Made by a program: the position numbers and the translations under genes
DNA from: Flavobacteriaceae bacterium
Lineage (GTDB): Bacteria; Bacteroidota; Bacteroidia; Flavobacteriales; Flavobacteriaceae
Length of the DNA: 64,000 bases
Direction of reading: 5' to 3'
Assembly (NCBI GenBank): GCA_016780065.1
Contig: JADHML010000001.1
Location: forward strand, 82,747-146,746
Notes under the pieces: generated by a model
Told to the model about the DNA's origin: nothing
Seen by the model: only the letters and a program-made list of their open reading frames with translations
Databases searched by the model: none
Shown here: piece by piece, positions 38,700 to 50,306 of the stretch
How the letters are laid out: each line of letters starts with the position of its first letter
Numbering within the stretch: the first letter of the stretch is position 1

Positions 38700-39701
38700 A
38701 TGAAACAAACTCTAATTATATTTTTTAGCGTATTCTTTTTCGCTTCTTCAAATGCACAACTGTTTGGAGACATAGACAACTTACTACGAGCATCTGAAGC
38801 TGATGCAGCTATTTTGGCTGAAGACTACACCCGACCTTTGGGTAAAGCACTTATTTATGGATTGAATTCAGGTTGGGCCAGCAGTGCCAAGACCCATAAA
38901 AAATTAGGATTTGACCTCACTATTGGGGTGGCTACCCCTTTTACTCCAGAGGCTGATGAGTCTTTTATGCCAGAAAGGCTGACTTCTATACAAACCCCCT
39001 CTAGCAATTTACCTACCATTTTTGGTGAGGGGCAACCCACGGATTTAAATGTCACCCTTCCCGCAGATGGCGTCCGTCCTGAACTCACTGGAACCCTTAC
39101 CTTCCCTGGGGGATATAAAGACGAGTTGCCTGCCAATACGCTGCCGGCACCCTTTGTTCAAGCGGGCTTAGGGTTGTTTTTCGATACAGATCTCATAGTG
39201 CGTTATGTGCCTGAAATCGAAAGAGAGGGAACAAATTTTAACTTGTTTGGCTTAGGATTAAAGCACAACCTTATGCAGTATTTTGGACCACTCGACAAGC
39301 TTCCATTAAATGTCTCTCTATTGGCGGCATTCACACAGACAGAAATGACCTATGACATACCTGAACAAGTCAATCAACAAATCGCATTTGATGTCAATGC
39401 CTACACAGTGCAAGCGCTGGCTTCGGTAGACTTACCCATTATCAGTGTTTTCGGAGGCGTTGGCTATAGCGCTGGAACCTCAAACCTTAGAGTTTTGGGA
39501 GATTATGATTTAGCATATAATGTTCAAGGCACCGACTACACCCGACCATTGACCGATCCCTTAGACCTTTCCTATGATGCCAGTGGGATGATGGGCGTTG
39601 TTGGTATGAGAATGAACCTGTTGTTTTTAAAGATTTTTGCCAACTACACCCTTCAGGAGTACAATACTTTGACTGCAGGGATTTCGCTTAGCTTTCGTTA
39701 A
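38700..39701 (+). CDS. Outer-membrane beta-barrel protein, DUF6588-like
   Basis: Signal peptide; alternating hydrophobic strands. Confidence 0.55.
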   Translation: MKQTLIIFFSVFFFASSNAQLFGDIDNLLRASEADAAILAEDYTRPLGKALIYGLNSGWASSAKTHKKLGFDLTIGVATPFTPEADESFMPERLTSIQTPSSNLPTIFGEGQPTDLNVTLPADGVRPELTGTLTFPGGYKDELPANTLPAPFVQAGLGLFFDTDLIVRYVPEIEREGTNFNLFGLGLKHNLMQYFGPLDKLPLNVSLLAAFTQTEMTYDIPEQVNQQIAFDVNAYTVQALASVDLPIISVFGGVGYSAGTSNLRVLGDYDLAYNVQGTDYTRPLTDPLDLSYDASGMMGVVGMRMNLLFLKIFANYTLQEYNTLTAGISLSFR

Positions 39702-39756
39702 ATAATACAAAAAACATTTTGATGTTTGTAAGTGCGTTGTATATTTGCAACGCAAA

Positions 39757-39856
39757 AGAGGATGGATTTGACTGATTGCAACCTCTCTAAAAAAGTGCTA
39801 AAGCAGTGGTTGCTTTACCCAAGACGAGTATTAGTCAAATCCCCAAAAAGCAACCA
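39757..39856 (+). promoter_or_regulatory. SAM-II-like riboswitch with RBS-sequestering expression platform upstream of metK
   Basis: AGAGG-ATGGATTTGACTGATTGCAA-CCTCT then CTAAAAAAGTGCTAAAGC resembles the SAM-II aptamer; 10-nt alternative pairing GGATTTGACT/AGTCAAATCC; 9-bp stem GGTTGCTTT/AAAGCAACC ending 4 nt before the metK ATG. Confidence 0.7.
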
Positions 39857-39859
39857 AAT

Positions 39860-41119
39860 ATGGCTTATTTTTTTACATCTGAATCTGTTTCTGAAGGGCA
39901 TCCCGACAAAGTTGCTGATCAGATTAGTGATGCTTTATTAGATCATTTCCTTGCATTTGACCCTGATAGCAAAGTCGCTTGTGAAACCTTAGTTACCACT
40001 GGTCAGGTGGTTTTGTCTGGTGAGGTAAAAAGCACCACATATCTCGATGTACAAAACATTGCACGTCAAACCATCAACCGAATCGGTTATACAAAAGTGG
40101 AATATCAGTTCTCTGGAGACTCTTGTGGCGTAGTTTCATTGATTCATGAACAGTCACAGGATATCAATCGAGGAGTAGATCGATCCAAAAAAGAAGAACA
40201 AGGAGCCGGAGATCAAGGTATTATGTTTGGATATGCATCTAACGAAACGGACAATTACATGCCTTTGCCTTTGGCTATTTCACATAAAATTCTTGAGATA
40301 TTGGCTGATTTTCGTCATTCGGGAGATGTGATTCCATACCTGCGACCTGATGCCAAATCGCAGGTTACTATCGAATATAGTGACGATCATAAACCATTAC
40401 GTATAGACAATATTGTCATTTCTACCCAACATGACGATTTTGATGAAGATGCTGAAATGTTAGCCCGTATCAAAAAAGACATTATTGGTCTAGTCATTCC
40501 AAAAGTCATTGCTTCTTTTAATGAAAGAGTACAAAAGCTTTTTAATCAAGACATCATATACCATATTAACCCCACAGGCAAATTTGTCATAGGAGGTCCT
40601 CACGGAGACACAGGTCTTACAGGACGAAAAATCATTGTAGACACTTATGGTGGTAAAGGCGCTCATGGAGGAGGTGCTTTTAGTGGAAAAGACCCAAGTA
40701 AAGTAGATCGTAGTGCGGCTTATGCAGCACGCCATATGGCTAAAAATGCAGTTGCAGCTGGAGTCTGTGATGAGATACTGGTGCAATTGAGTTATGCCAT
40801 TGGTGTTGCCAAACCCACTTCTGTTTTCGTGGACACCTATGGGACCGCTAAAGTCGACTTGACAGATGGTCAGATTGCTGAACGTCTTCAAACCGCTTTT
40901 GACTTAACTCCTTATGGTATCGAAAAACGCCTCAAACTACGAACGCCTATCTACTTAGAGACCGCTGCATATGGTCACATGGGCAGAACGCCCAGAGTGG
41001 TCAAAAAAGTTTTTGAGTCTCTATATAATGGAAAAACTGAGATTGAGGTAGCCCTTTTCCCTTGGGAAAAATTAGATGCTGTCCAAGACATTCAACAAAT
41101 ATTTAACATCAATAGCTAA
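39860..41119 (+). CDS. metK: S-adenosylmethionine synthetase
   Basis: [28 protein letters not shown]...[12 protein letters not shown]...[22 protein letters not shown]; start revised from the ORF-track 39806. Confidence 0.96.
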   Translation: MAYFFTSESVSEGHPDKVADQISDALLDHFLAFDPDSKVACETLVTTGQVVLSGEVKSTTYLDVQNIARQTINRIGYTKVEYQFSGDSCGVVSLIHEQSQDINRGVDRSKKEEQGAGDQGIMFGYASNETDNYMPLPLAISHKILEILADFRHSGDVIPYLRPDAKSQVTIEYSDDHKPLRIDNIVISTQHDDFDEDAEMLARIKKDIIGLVIPKVIASFNERVQKLFNQDIIYHINPTGKFVIGGPHGDTGLTGRKIIVDTYGGKGAHGGGAFSGKDPSKVDRSAAYAARHMAKNAVAAGVCDEILVQLSYAIGVAKPTSVFVDTYGTAKVDLTDGQIAERLQTAFDLTPYGIEKRLKLRTPIYLETAAYGHMGRTPRVVKKVFESLYNGKTEIEVALFPWEKLDAVQDIQQIFNINS

Positions 41120-41122
41120 CTT

Positions 41123-42397
41123 ATGAGTACACAACAATTTTCAACAGATGCTTTGCATGCAGGGCATGATGTAACAACCACTCAAGGTACCCGTGCGGTT
41201 CCTATTTATCAATCAACATCTTATGTGTTTAATGATACCGATCATGCAGCCAATTTATTTGCACTTGCAGAACCAGGTTATATTTATACTCGATTAAACA
41301 ACCCTACAGCCGATGTATTGGAGCAGCGTATGGCCGCTCTCGAAGGCGGTATAGCTGCGGTAGCTACGGCTTCTGGAACTTCAGCCATTAGCACTGCGTT
41401 GTTGGTGCTGCTTAAGGCAGGTGATCATATTGTAGCTTCAAACAGTTTATACGGAGGTACTTACAACATGCTTAAGGTAATGATGCCTCGTTTGGGAATC
41501 ACCACTACATTTGTGGATTCCGAGGACCCAAAAAACTTTGCTGCAGCTGTTCAAGACAACACGCGATTGTTTTTTGCCGAATCATTGGGAAATCCCAAGT
41601 TAGATGTGCTAGACCTTAAAGCCATTTCTGCGGAGGCAAAAGCCGCCAAAGTACCCTTTATGGTAGACAATACAGTAGCTACACCAGCTCTGCTTAAGCC
41701 TATTGAGCATGGTGCGAATATTGTCATCCACTCGTTGACCAAATATGCCAACGGAAATGGTACCGCTATGGGTGGTGTGATTGTTGATGCAGGAACCTTT
41801 GATTGGTCCAACGGAAACTTCCCTGAGTTCACTTCGCCCTCAGCAGGCTATCATGGTTTGGTACTACACGAGGCACTAGGCCCTGCGGCGTACATAGCCA
41901 AAGCTCGTATTGAAGGACTACGTGATTTAGGTGCTGCTATCAGCCCGTTCAACGCGTTTCAAATCATTCAAGGCCTTGAGACTTGGGAGGTGCGCATGCA
42001 AAAGCACAGTCAAAACGCTTTAGAACTTGCCCAATGGCTTCAAGATCAAGATCATGTAGCATGGGTGAGCTATCCTGGGCTTAAAGGAGGGAAATACTAT
42101 GATTTAGCCCAAAGCTACTTACCAAAGGGTCAAAGCGGTATATTGACTTTTGGTCTTAAAGGAGGTTTTGACGCTGCTAAAACCGTGGTAAACAAAACTC
42201 AATTGTTCTCACTTTTGGCAAACATCGGGGATACCAAATCTTTGGTGATTCACCCTGCTAGTACCACACACCAACAATTGTCCGAAGAGGAACAAGCCAC
42301 CACAGGTGTGACTCAAGATTTGGTGCGTTTGTCAGTTGGTTTGGAGGACGTTGCTGACCTCAAAGCAGATCTTAAACAAGCGTTTGATAGTCTATAA
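41123..42397 (+). CDS. metY: O-acetylhomoserine sulfhydrylase
   Basis: Cys/Met PLP family: QFSTDALHAGHD...ALEGGIAAVATASGTSAI...HSLTKYANGNGTAMGGVIVD. Confidence 0.88.
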   Translation: MSTQQFSTDALHAGHDVTTTQGTRAVPIYQSTSYVFNDTDHAANLFALAEPGYIYTRLNNPTADVLEQRMAALEGGIAAVATASGTSAISTALLVLLKAGDHIVASNSLYGGTYNMLKVMMPRLGITTTFVDSEDPKNFAAAVQDNTRLFFAESLGNPKLDVLDLKAISAEAKAAKVPFMVDNTVATPALLKPIEHGANIVIHSLTKYANGNGTAMGGVIVDAGTFDWSNGNFPEFTSPSAGYHGLVLHEALGPAAYIAKARIEGLRDLGAAISPFNAFQIIQGLETWEVRMQKHSQNALELAQWLQDQDHVAWVSYPGLKGGKYYDLAQSYLPKGQSGILTFGLKGGFDAAKTVVNKTQLFSLLANIGDTKSLVIHPASTTHQQLSEEEQATTGVTQDLVRLSVGLEDVADLKADLKQAFDSL

Positions 42398-42418
42398 AAT
42401 CACAATAAAGCAATACCA

Positions 42419-43390
42419 ATGTCAGAAAGAAAGTACATAGACTTTCCGAAATACAAAACCTTATCGGGCAACCAAATGGATTTGAAAATCTCTTACAAAT
42501 CCTTTGGCTGTCCTATGGGGACTGCTCCAGTGGTATTGGTCAATCATTCTCTAACTGGAAACGCTGACGTTACGGGAGAAGAGGGTTGGTGGCCACAAAT
42601 AATAGGCCCAGACAAATTGATAGACACCCATACCTATACCGTGTTGGCTTTCAATTTTCCAGGAAATGGTGATGATAATTATCTCATTGAAGACTACGAG
42701 CACCTGATACTCCGTGACATTGCTTTTTTGGTCAAAGCAGCTTTAGATAAGCTTAAGATAGACAAACTGTATGCTGCCATAGGAGGTTCTATTGGGGGAG
42801 CCTTGGCGTGGGAGTTGGCAGCTTCTTATCCTGATCTCATAGAAAACCTAGTGCCCATTGCTTGCGATTGGAAAACCTCTGACTGGGTATTGGCCCATAC
42901 ACTCTTACAAGATCAGATCTTAAAAAACTCTAGCCAACCCCTTTACGATGCGCGCATACATGCCATGTTGTGTTATCGTACCCCTGAATCTTTCAAATTT
43001 CGTTTTAATAGAACCATCAACCCTGAAAAAGATATTTTTAACATTGACAGTTGGTTGTTTTACCATGGCGAAAAACTCGAGAAAAGATTTCATCTTCAAG
43101 CCTACAAGTTGATGAACCATTTGTTACGAACCATTGATATAACGCAAGATCGTGGGTCATTTGAGCAGATTGTTGAGCAGATTTCCGCCAATATATACTT
43201 GGTTTCAATCGATTCGGATTTGTTTTTTACCGATGAAGAAAACAGAGAGACCTACAAAAGCCTTATGAGCTACAAACACAACCTGCACTATAAAACCATT
43301 AAATCCATTCATGGACATGATGCTTTTCTGATTGAGTTTGATCAATTGAATGAGCTCCTTCAGCCTGTTTTTGCAAACCCTAAAACTTAA
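42419..43390 (+). CDS. metX: Homoserine O-acetyltransferase-like alpha/beta hydrolase
   Basis: VVLVNHSLTGNADVTGEEGWWPQIIGPDKLIDTHTYTVLAFNFPGNGD...IGGSIGGALAWELAASYP; within a Met operon. Confidence 0.8.
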   Translation: MSERKYIDFPKYKTLSGNQMDLKISYKSFGCPMGTAPVVLVNHSLTGNADVTGEEGWWPQIIGPDKLIDTHTYTVLAFNFPGNGDDNYLIEDYEHLILRDIAFLVKAALDKLKIDKLYAAIGGSIGGALAWELAASYPDLIENLVPIACDWKTSDWVLAHTLLQDQILKNSSQPLYDARIHAMLCYRTPESFKFRFNRTINPEKDIFNIDSWLFYHGEKLEKRFHLQAYKLMNHLLRTIDITQDRGSFEQIVEQISANIYLVSIDSDLFFTDEENRETYKSLMSYKHNLHYKTIKSIHGHDAFLIEFDQLNELLQPVFANPKT

Positions 43391-43395
43391 TATTT

Positions 43396-43824
43396 ATGAA
43401 AATCGAACTTACACATCAATCAGACTATCATGCCACGATTACCGATAACCGTGGTTATACCATCGATATCGACAACAAATCTGTAGACAATCCTAAGGGA
43501 GCAAGTCCAATGGAGCTGTTGCTTATGGGGTTGGCTGGTTGTAGCAGCATTGATATTGTGCATATTCTTGATAAGCAAAAGATCAAACCGGATAGCCTTA
43601 AGATTGAAGTTCATGGAAATCGCCAAGTTGATGCAACACCTGCTTTGTTCACGGATATTCATGCGACGGTCAAGGTAACCGGAGATGTCAAACCAGATCG
43701 TATATACAGAGCGGCTAAACTCTCCTTTGAAAAATATTGCTCAGTTTCTAAAACTTTAGAAGCTACTGCCAAAATCACTTTTTCCGTAATCGTAAATGAT
43801 GCATTTTATGAGTCAAAAAAATAA
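43396..43824 (+). CDS. OsmC family protein
   Basis: SPMELLLMGLAGCSSIDIVHILDKQ. Confidence 0.85.
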   Translation: MKIELTHQSDYHATITDNRGYTIDIDNKSVDNPKGASPMELLLMGLAGCSSIDIVHILDKQKIKPDSLKIEVHGNRQVDATPALFTDIHATVKVTGDVKPDRIYRAAKLSFEKYCSVSKTLEATAKITFSVIVNDAFYESKK

Positions 43825-44983
43825 ATTTGAAACCGACGCGATTCGAACGCAACTAGAGCGTTCTCAATTTCAGGAACACAGCAATCCTTTGTTTCTCACT
43901 TCAAGCTTTGTTTTTGAAGATGCAGAAGAAATGCGTGCCGCTTTTGCTGAGGAGAAAGAACGCAATGTATACAGCCGTTTCACGAATCCGAATACATCAG
44001 AGTTTGTCCAAAAAATATGCGCCTTAGAAGGTGCTGAGGATGGCTATGCTTTTGCTTCAGGAATGGGAGCTATTTTTTCTTCTTTCGCGGCCTTGCTAAA
44101 CGCGGATGATCACATTCTATCTGCTCGAGCGATTTTTGGATCTACACATAGTTTGTTCACCAAATTTTTTCCTAAATGGAAAATCGAAACTACCTATTTT
44201 GATGCTTCAGATATCGATCAATTGGATGCCTTGGTTCGACCTACTACCAAAGTTCTTTATGTAGAATCTCCGACCAATCCTGGTTTACAAGTTTTAGACC
44301 TAGATATATTGGGTCAATTTGCAAAAAAACACAACCTCATTTTTGTAGTAGACAACTGTTTTGCGACACCCTATTTACAGCAACCTATTGCTTTTGGCGC
44401 TGATTTGGTGATTCATTCTGCTACCAAACTCATCGACGGACAGGGTCGTGTACTGGGAGGGGTTACTGTGGGCCGTGCCGATTTGATACGTGAGATTTAT
44501 CTCTTTTCACGTAACACAGGACCAAGTCTTTCCCCTTTCAACGCATGGGTACTATCTAAAAGCTTAGAAACCTTGGCCGTGCGAGTGGATAAACATTGCG
44601 ATAATGCTGAGGAAGTTGTAAAATTTTTAGAACAACACCCAACAGTCAACGAGGTTCGTTATCCTTTTTCCAAAAAACATCCCCAATACCAAATCGCCAA
44701 AAAACAGATGAAACGTGGGGGCAACATCATCGCCTTTGAAGTTAAAGGCGGTTTAGAAGGAGGTCAACGTTTTTTAAATAACATCAAACTATGTTCACTG
44801 TCTTCAAACCTAGGTGACACTCGAACCATTGTAACACAACCTGCGTCAACGACTCATAGTAAGCTGAGCCCTGAGGAGCGTGCAGCCGTCCAAATTACTG
44901 ACGGACTCATTCGCATTTCTGTAGGACTGGAAGCTGTCGACGATGTAATCAAAGACCTAAATCAAGCCCTAAATCAATCGTAA
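43796..44983 (+). CDS. metZ: Trans-sulfuration enzyme / O-succinylhomoserine sulfhydrylase-like
   Basis: [42 protein letters not shown]...[16 protein letters not shown]. Confidence 0.85.
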   Translation: MMHFMSQKNKFETDAIRTQLERSQFQEHSNPLFLTSSFVFEDAEEMRAAFAEEKERNVYSRFTNPNTSEFVQKICALEGAEDGYAFASGMGAIFSSFAALLNADDHILSARAIFGSTHSLFTKFFPKWKIETTYFDASDIDQLDALVRPTTKVLYVESPTNPGLQVLDLDILGQFAKKHNLIFVVDNCFATPYLQQPIAFGADLVIHSATKLIDGQGRVLGGVTVGRADLIREIYLFSRNTGPSLSPFNAWVLSKSLETLAVRVDKHCDNAEEVVKFLEQHPTVNEVRYPFSKKHPQYQIAKKQMKRGGNIIAFEVKGGLEGGQRFLNNIKLCSLSSNLGDTRTIVTQPASTTHSKLSPEERAAVQITDGLIRISVGLEAVDDVIKDLNQALNQS

Positions 44984-45981
44984 TGAACAAACTCCAACAA
45001 ATCTTACAAGAACGAATTTTAATCCTAGATGGTGCTATGGGCACCATGCTTCAGGCCTACAAATTCGATGAAGCGGATTTTCGTGGCCTACGCTTCAAAG
45101 ATCATCCAGTACCCCTTCAGGGTAACAATGATTTACTTTCTCTGACCCAACCTCAAGCCATCGCGGATATTCACCGAAAATACTTGGAGGTAGGGGCAGA
45201 TATTATCGAAACCAATACTTTTTCTGGTACAACGATCGCCATGGCTGACTACCAGATGGAAGATTTGGTGTATGAGTTGAATTTCGAATCTGCTCGAATT
45301 GCTAAAAGAGTGGCCGACGAATTTACCCAACAAAATCCAGATAAATCTCGTTTTGTAGCGGGTTCTATAGGCCCTACCAACAAAACCGCCAGTATGTCTC
45401 CAGACGTCAATGACCCTGGGTATCGTGCAGTTACTTTTGATGAGTTGGTTGTGGCATATCGCCAACAAGCGGAGGCTCTTTTAGATGGAGGCGCCGACAT
45501 ACTACTTGTTGAGACCATTTTTGACACACTCAACGCCAAAGCGGCCCTGTATGCTATTGATCAAGTGCGAGAAGCGCGCGATATAGAAATCCCAATTATG
45601 GTTAGTGGGACCATTACTGATGCCAGCGGTCGCACCCTTTCAGGACAAACAGTAGAGGCTTTTTTAATTTCGGTATCTCATATCCCTTTGTTGAGTGTAG
45701 GATTCAATTGTGCTTTAGGAGCCGATCAGCTAAAACCATATATCCAACGATTGGGAGCCCAAACAGATCATTATGTTTCTGCACACCCCAATGCGGGATT
45801 GCCCAATGCATTTGGTGAGTACGACCAAACCCCAGAGGAGATGGAAACGCTGATCGAAGAATATTTACAAGATCGATTGGTTAATATTGTAGGAGGCTGT
45901 TGTGGCACGGGCCCAGAACATATCGCTCGTCTTGTCAGATTGACCCAAAAACACAGCCCAAGAGCCTGTAGTACTGTATGA
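44983..45981 (+). CDS. metH: Methionine synthase, homocysteine S-methyltransferase module (split MetH)
   Basis: [22 protein letters not shown]...[14 protein letters not shown]; only the Hcy module. Confidence 0.9.
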   Translation: MNKLQQILQERILILDGAMGTMLQAYKFDEADFRGLRFKDHPVPLQGNNDLLSLTQPQAIADIHRKYLEVGADIIETNTFSGTTIAMADYQMEDLVYELNFESARIAKRVADEFTQQNPDKSRFVAGSIGPTNKTASMSPDVNDPGYRAVTFDELVVAYRQQAEALLDGGADILLVETIFDTLNAKAALYAIDQVREARDIEIPIMVSGTITDASGRTLSGQTVEAFLISVSHIPLLSVGFNCALGADQLKPYIQRLGAQTDHYVSAHPNAGLPNAFGEYDQTPEEMETLIEEYLQDRLVNIVGGCCGTGPEHIARLVRLTQKHSPRACSTV

Positions 45982-48656
45982 ATCTTTCAGCCAAACATCT
46001 AACCCTTTCTGGACTTGAGCCTTTGGTGATCAAGCCCGACAGTGTGTTTGTAAATGTTGGCGAACGTACCAATGTAACGGGTTCCCGAAAGTTTTTGCGT
46101 CTTATCGAGAATGATGACTATGAAACTGCCTTAGAAATTGCTCGAGAACAGGTTACTGGAGGTGCTCAGATTATTGATATCAACATGGACGAAGGGATGA
46201 TCGACGGCGTGGCTGCCATGACTCGATTTCTAAACCTTATTCAGTCTGAGCCAGATATTGCCAGAGTACCCATAATGATTGACAGCTCCAAATGGGAAAT
46301 TATTGAAGCTGGGCTCAAAGTGGTTCAGGGAAAATGTGTTGTCAATTCTATAAGCCTTAAAGAGGGCGAAGATGTTTTTGTGTCCCAAGCCAAAACCATT
46401 AGACGATTTGGCGCAGCAGTGATTGTGATGGCTTTTGACGAAAATGGGCAAGCCGACACCTTGGATAGGCGTATTGAAATTTGTGAGCGTTCTTACCGCA
46501 TATTGGTAGATGAGGTTGGATTTCCTGCTCAAGATATCATTTTTGACCCTAATATATTCCCCGTAGCCACAGGAATGGATGAGCATCGAACCAATGCGTT
46601 GGACTTCTTTAAAACAGCGGAGTGGATTCGCAGCAACTTACTTCATGCCCACGTAAGTGGTGGAGTTAGTAATGTTTCTTTTTCTTTTCGAGGCAACAAC
46701 ACAGTTCGTGAGGCCATGCATTCGGCTTTTTTATATCATGCTATCCGCCATGGTATGAACATGGGCATCGTAAACCCCACTATGTTGGAAGTTTATGACG
46801 ACATCCCCAAAGATTTACTGGAGCATGTTGAAGATGTATTACTCGATCGTCGCGAGGATGCTACTGAACGATTGCTGGACTTTGCAGAACAAGTAAAAGG
46901 CAGTGCCAAAACCAAATCAGTTAATGATCTTGCTTGGCGAGAAAACGCCCTTCAAGATCGCATCACACATGCTTTGGTAAGAGGCATTGACGCTTTTGTG
47001 GAGGTCGATGTAGAAGAAGCGCGCCAATCTGTGTCAGCCCCTATTCAAGTCATCGAAGGGCACCTAATGAACGGCATGAATGTAGTAGGGGATCTTTTTG
47101 GTAGCGGAAAAATGTTTTTACCTCAGGTCGTCAAATCGGCACGCGTAATGAAAAAAGCGGTAGCTTATTTACTTCCCTATATAGAAGCCGAAAAAGACGG
47201 AAAACAAGAGTTTGCTGGTAAAATCCTTTTGGCAACTGTTAAAGGAGACGTACACGATATTGGCAAAAACATAGTGGGTGTGGTGTTGGGCTGCAACAAT
47301 TATGAAATCATTGATTTAGGAGTCATGGTGCCCCCAGAAAAAATCATACAAACTGCTTTAGATAAACAGGTAGATATTATCGGTTTGAGCGGATTGATTA
47401 CCCCTTCTTTGGACGAAATGGTCTTTCTCGCCAAAGAGTTGGAACGTACTAACAGTGATATTCCACTTTTGATTGGTGGAGCGACCACCTCACGTGCGCA
47501 CACAGCTGTCAAGATTGATCCGCAATATGCCCATACTGTGGTACATGTCAATGATGCTTCAAGAGCAGTAAATGTCGTAGGAAGTTTGCTACAACAAGAC
47601 CAAAATAAAACATATAAAGAGCAGATCAAAACAGATTATGAAAACTTTAGAGTGGGTTTTGAAAAGCGTAAAATTTCTAAAGAATATGTGTCACTTCATA
47701 CAGCTCGTGAAAACAAGTTTGTTATTGATTGGCAGACACATCCTGCGGTGGTACCAGAGCAGTTGGGGATTCAACAAATTGATCATCAAGACCTTTCTGT
47801 TTTGGTGGACTTTATCGATTGGACACCTTTTTTCCGCTCTTGGGATCTACATGGGCGATATCCTCAAATCTTAGAAGATAAAGTAGTCGGTCAAGAAGCT
47901 CAGTCTTTGTTTGAGGATGCACAGAGTTTGCTCAAGCAGATTATTGACGATCAATGGCTTCAAGCCAAAGCGGTATTTGGACTGTTTCCGGCCAATGCCA
48001 CAGCAACAGATGATATTGAAGTTTATGATGATGAATCTCGCCAAAACCCAATCGCTTGTTTTGTGACCTTGCGTCAACAAGCCAAGCGTGCTAGTGATAA
48101 ACCTTATCATGCCTTGTCTGATTTTGTGGCACCTCATGGATTCCCTGACTATATAGGTGCTTTCTGTGTGACAGCGGGTTTTGGAACAAAAGCGTTGGCA
48201 GAAGAATTTGAGGCGCAAAATGATGATTATAACAGCATTATGGTCAAAGCTTTGGCCGACCGTTTGGCCGAAGCCTATGCCGAATATCTTCATCGCGAGA
48301 TACGTATACGGCATTGGGGTTATGCGCCAAATGAAGATTTAAATAATGAGGCACTTATCAAAGAAGCCTATAAAGGGATACGTCCAGCACCTGGCTATCC
48401 TGCATGTCCAGACCATTTAGAAAAAAATGTCATTTGGTCATTATTGCAAGTGGAAGAACGTATCGGAGTGAGCCTGACAGAAAGCCTCGCGATGTGGCCC
48501 GCTGCATCTATCTCAGGATACTATTTTGCCCGCCCCGAAGCGCGTTACTTCGGCTTGGGAAAAATAGAAAAAGATCAACTTCAAGAGTACACCCAAAGAA
48601 GAAAGATTACGTTGGAACAAGCCACTCAATGGCTCCATCCCAACCTAAACGATTAG
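45978..48656 (+). CDS. metH: Methionine synthase, pterin/B12/activation modules (split MetH)
   Basis: [19 protein letters not shown]...[34 protein letters not shown]...[11 protein letters not shown]. Confidence 0.93.
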   Translation: MNLSAKHLTLSGLEPLVIKPDSVFVNVGERTNVTGSRKFLRLIENDDYETALEIAREQVTGGAQIIDINMDEGMIDGVAAMTRFLNLIQSEPDIARVPIMIDSSKWEIIEAGLKVVQGKCVVNSISLKEGEDVFVSQAKTIRRFGAAVIVMAFDENGQADTLDRRIEICERSYRILVDEVGFPAQDIIFDPNIFPVATGMDEHRTNALDFFKTAEWIRSNLLHAHVSGGVSNVSFSFRGNNTVREAMHSAFLYHAIRHGMNMGIVNPTMLEVYDDIPKDLLEHVEDVLLDRREDATERLLDFAEQVKGSAKTKSVNDLAWRENALQDRITHALVRGIDAFVEVDVEEARQSVSAPIQVIEGHLMNGMNVVGDLFGSGKMFLPQVVKSARVMKKAVAYLLPYIEAEKDGKQEFAGKILLATVKGDVHDIGKNIVGVVLGCNNYEIIDLGVMVPPEKIIQTALDKQVDIIGLSGLITPSLDEMVFLAKELERTNSDIPLLIGGATTSRAHTAVKIDPQYAHTVVHVNDASRAVNVVGSLLQQDQNKTYKEQIKTDYENFRVGFEKRKISKEYVSLHTARENKFVIDWQTHPAVVPEQLGIQQIDHQDLSVLVDFIDWTPFFRSWDLHGRYPQILEDKVVGQEAQSLFEDAQSLLKQIIDDQWLQAKAVFGLFPANATATDDIEVYDDESRQNPIACFVTLRQQAKRASDKPYHALSDFVAPHGFPDYIGAFCVTAGFGTKALAEEFEAQNDDYNSIMVKALADRLAEAYAEYLHREIRIRHWGYAPNEDLNNEALIKEAYKGIRPAPGYPACPDHLEKNVIWSLLQVEERIGVSLTESLAMWPAASISGYYFARPEARYFGLGKIEKDQLQEYTQRRKITLEQATQWLHPNLND

Positions 48657-48659
48657 TAT

Positions 48660-49616
48660 ATGAAATTAACAGAACACATCAAGCGTGCCAACGGTAAGAC
48701 ACAATTTTCTTTTGAGATCTTGCCGCCATTAAAAGGGCAAAACATCCAAACGATATTTACCAATATTGACCCGTTGATGGAATTTCAACCCCCATTTATC
48801 GATGTAACTTACCATCGAGAGGAATACACCTACAAAGAATTGCCCAATGGCTTGTTAGAAAAACACATTGTGCGCAAACGCCCCGGAACGGTAGGCATTT
48901 GTGCGGCCATTCAAAACAAATACAAGGTAGATGCCATCCCCCATATTTTGTGTGGTGGGTTTGACAAAGAAGACACCGAAAACTTCTTGATCGACTTACA
49001 CTTTTTAGGGATCGACAACGTCGTCGCTTTACGCGGCGATGCGGTAAAATCAGAAACTTATTTTACACCCGAACCCAAAGGGAATGCCTATGCGATCGAC
49101 TTGGTTCAGCAAATTGAGGCCATGAACCAAGGACAATATTTGGATGATGCCCTTGAAAACTCTGCGGCTACTGATTTTTGTATAGGGGTGGCGGGCTACC
49201 CGGAAAAACATATGGAAGCACCGAGTTTGGAAAGCGATATGCATTTTTTAAAGAAAAAAATCCAAGTAGGTGGAGGCTATATTGTGACCCAAATGTTTTT
49301 TGACAATCAAAAGTTTTTTGACTTTGTTGACAAATGTCGCGCTGCAGGCATCACCGCGCCCATCATTCCGGGTCTAAAGCCGATAGCTACCCTCAAACAA
49401 CTCAACTTGATACCCCATCGTTTTCATGTGGATTTGCCCGAACCATTGATCAAAGAAGTCATCAAGTGCAAAGACAATGCTGCCGTGCGTCAGGTGGGTA
49501 TTGAGTGGTGTGTAGCTCAAAGTCAAGAACTCATTAATGCCGGTGTTCCGTTTTTGCACTACTACTCTATGGGCAAGTCTGACAACATCTACAAAGTCGC
49601 TAAAGAGGTGTTTTAA
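48660..49616 (+). CDS. metF: Methylenetetrahydrofolate reductase
   Basis: FSFEILPPLKGQ...NVVALRGDAV...YIVTQMFFDNQKFFDFVDKCR. Confidence 0.93.
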   Translation: MKLTEHIKRANGKTQFSFEILPPLKGQNIQTIFTNIDPLMEFQPPFIDVTYHREEYTYKELPNGLLEKHIVRKRPGTVGICAAIQNKYKVDAIPHILCGGFDKEDTENFLIDLHFLGIDNVVALRGDAVKSETYFTPEPKGNAYAIDLVQQIEAMNQGQYLDDALENSAATDFCIGVAGYPEKHMEAPSLESDMHFLKKKIQVGGGYIVTQMFFDNQKFFDFVDKCRAAGITAPIIPGLKPIATLKQLNLIPHRFHVDLPEPLIKEVIKCKDNAAVRQVGIEWCVAQSQELINAGVPFLHYYSMGKSDNIYKVAKEVF

Positions 49617-49631
49617 GCCTTAAACCTGATC

Positions 49632-50018
49632 TCAACCATGAACAGCATCGTTGACTTCAATCCAATACCCATCGGGATCCTGAAAATAAATCTGTCTGAT
49701 GCCATCATTTCTAACATAGTCTTTGTTGGGTGTGTTCCGCCAGTCGGAGTAAGGTATCTCTAAAGATTCCAAATGCGACACAAATACAGAAAAGTCAGCG
49801 GTTGATAGGGCAAAGTGAACCGCTTTGTTGGTTTTTATTTGGTCTGACCTAGGAATCAGATGCAGCTGTTTCCCACCACCCATAGACAACCACCTCGTTT
49901 TGGAGTTTGATGCAGTGTTTTTAATCTCATCAAACCCAAAAACTTTTTGGTAAAACTGGATGGATACTTCAACATCGGTAACAGACTGTGCAATATGATC
50001 AAATGAAAATGCTGACAT
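49632..50018 (-). CDS. VOC family (glyoxalase-like) protein
   Basis: FDHIAQSVTDVEVSIQFYQKVFGFDE...YFQDPDGYWIEVND; start trimmed to MSAFSF. Confidence 0.85.
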   Translation of the reverse strand: MSAFSFDHIAQSVTDVEVSIQFYQKVFGFDEIKNTASNSKTRWLSMGGGKQLHLIPRSDQIKTNKAVHFALSTADFSVFVSHLESLEIPYSDWRNTPNKDYVRNDGIRQIYFQDPDGYWIEVNDAVHG

Positions 50019-50143
50019 TTTTTGAAAAAAATCATTGGGTCTAAAGATCTGAATTAATTGAATGTTTTCAATTTTAAAATTGCTCAAATTTATGTTTAGA
50101 TCTGTCAAAGTAATATAATCCTTATTCAATCTTTTAAAAAAAG

Positions 50144-50174
50144 TTTGTTTATTTAAGTGACATGTGTACATTTG
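50144..50174 (+). promoter_or_regulatory. Bacteroidota-type promoter of the aromatic operon
   Basis: TTTG (50144-50147), 19-nt spacer, TACATTTG (50167-50174) fits -33 TTTG / -7 TAnnTTTG. Confidence 0.7.
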
Positions 50175-50182
50175 CAGACGTT

Positions 50183-50248
50183 ATGAACAACAGATTTTAC
50201 TTTTACAGCGGTTTCTATTACTCCAATACGGAGCAGGGCACGTTGTAA
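50183..50248 (+). CDS. Phe/Tyr-rich leader peptide MNNRFYFYSGFYYSNTEQGTL
   Basis: 21-codon ORF with 7 aromatic codons, followed by a terminator hairpin and pheA. Confidence 0.8.
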   Translation: MNNRFYFYSGFYYSNTEQGTL

Positions 50249-50273
50249 TTGAAGAAATAACAAACGAATTATT

Positions 50274-50306
50274 AAGTCCTGAACACAACTTCAGGACTTT
50301 TTTTTT
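50274..50306 (+). terminator. Attenuator terminator
   Basis: AAGTCCTGAA-cacaac-TTCAGGACTT followed by a 9-T run, immediately upstream of pheA. Confidence 0.9.

Noticed and set aside
41123-44983. Two homologous PLP sulfhydrylase genes as a recent tandem duplication
   Set aside because: The sequences are clearly divergent and fit separate metY- and metZ-type families within one Met operon.
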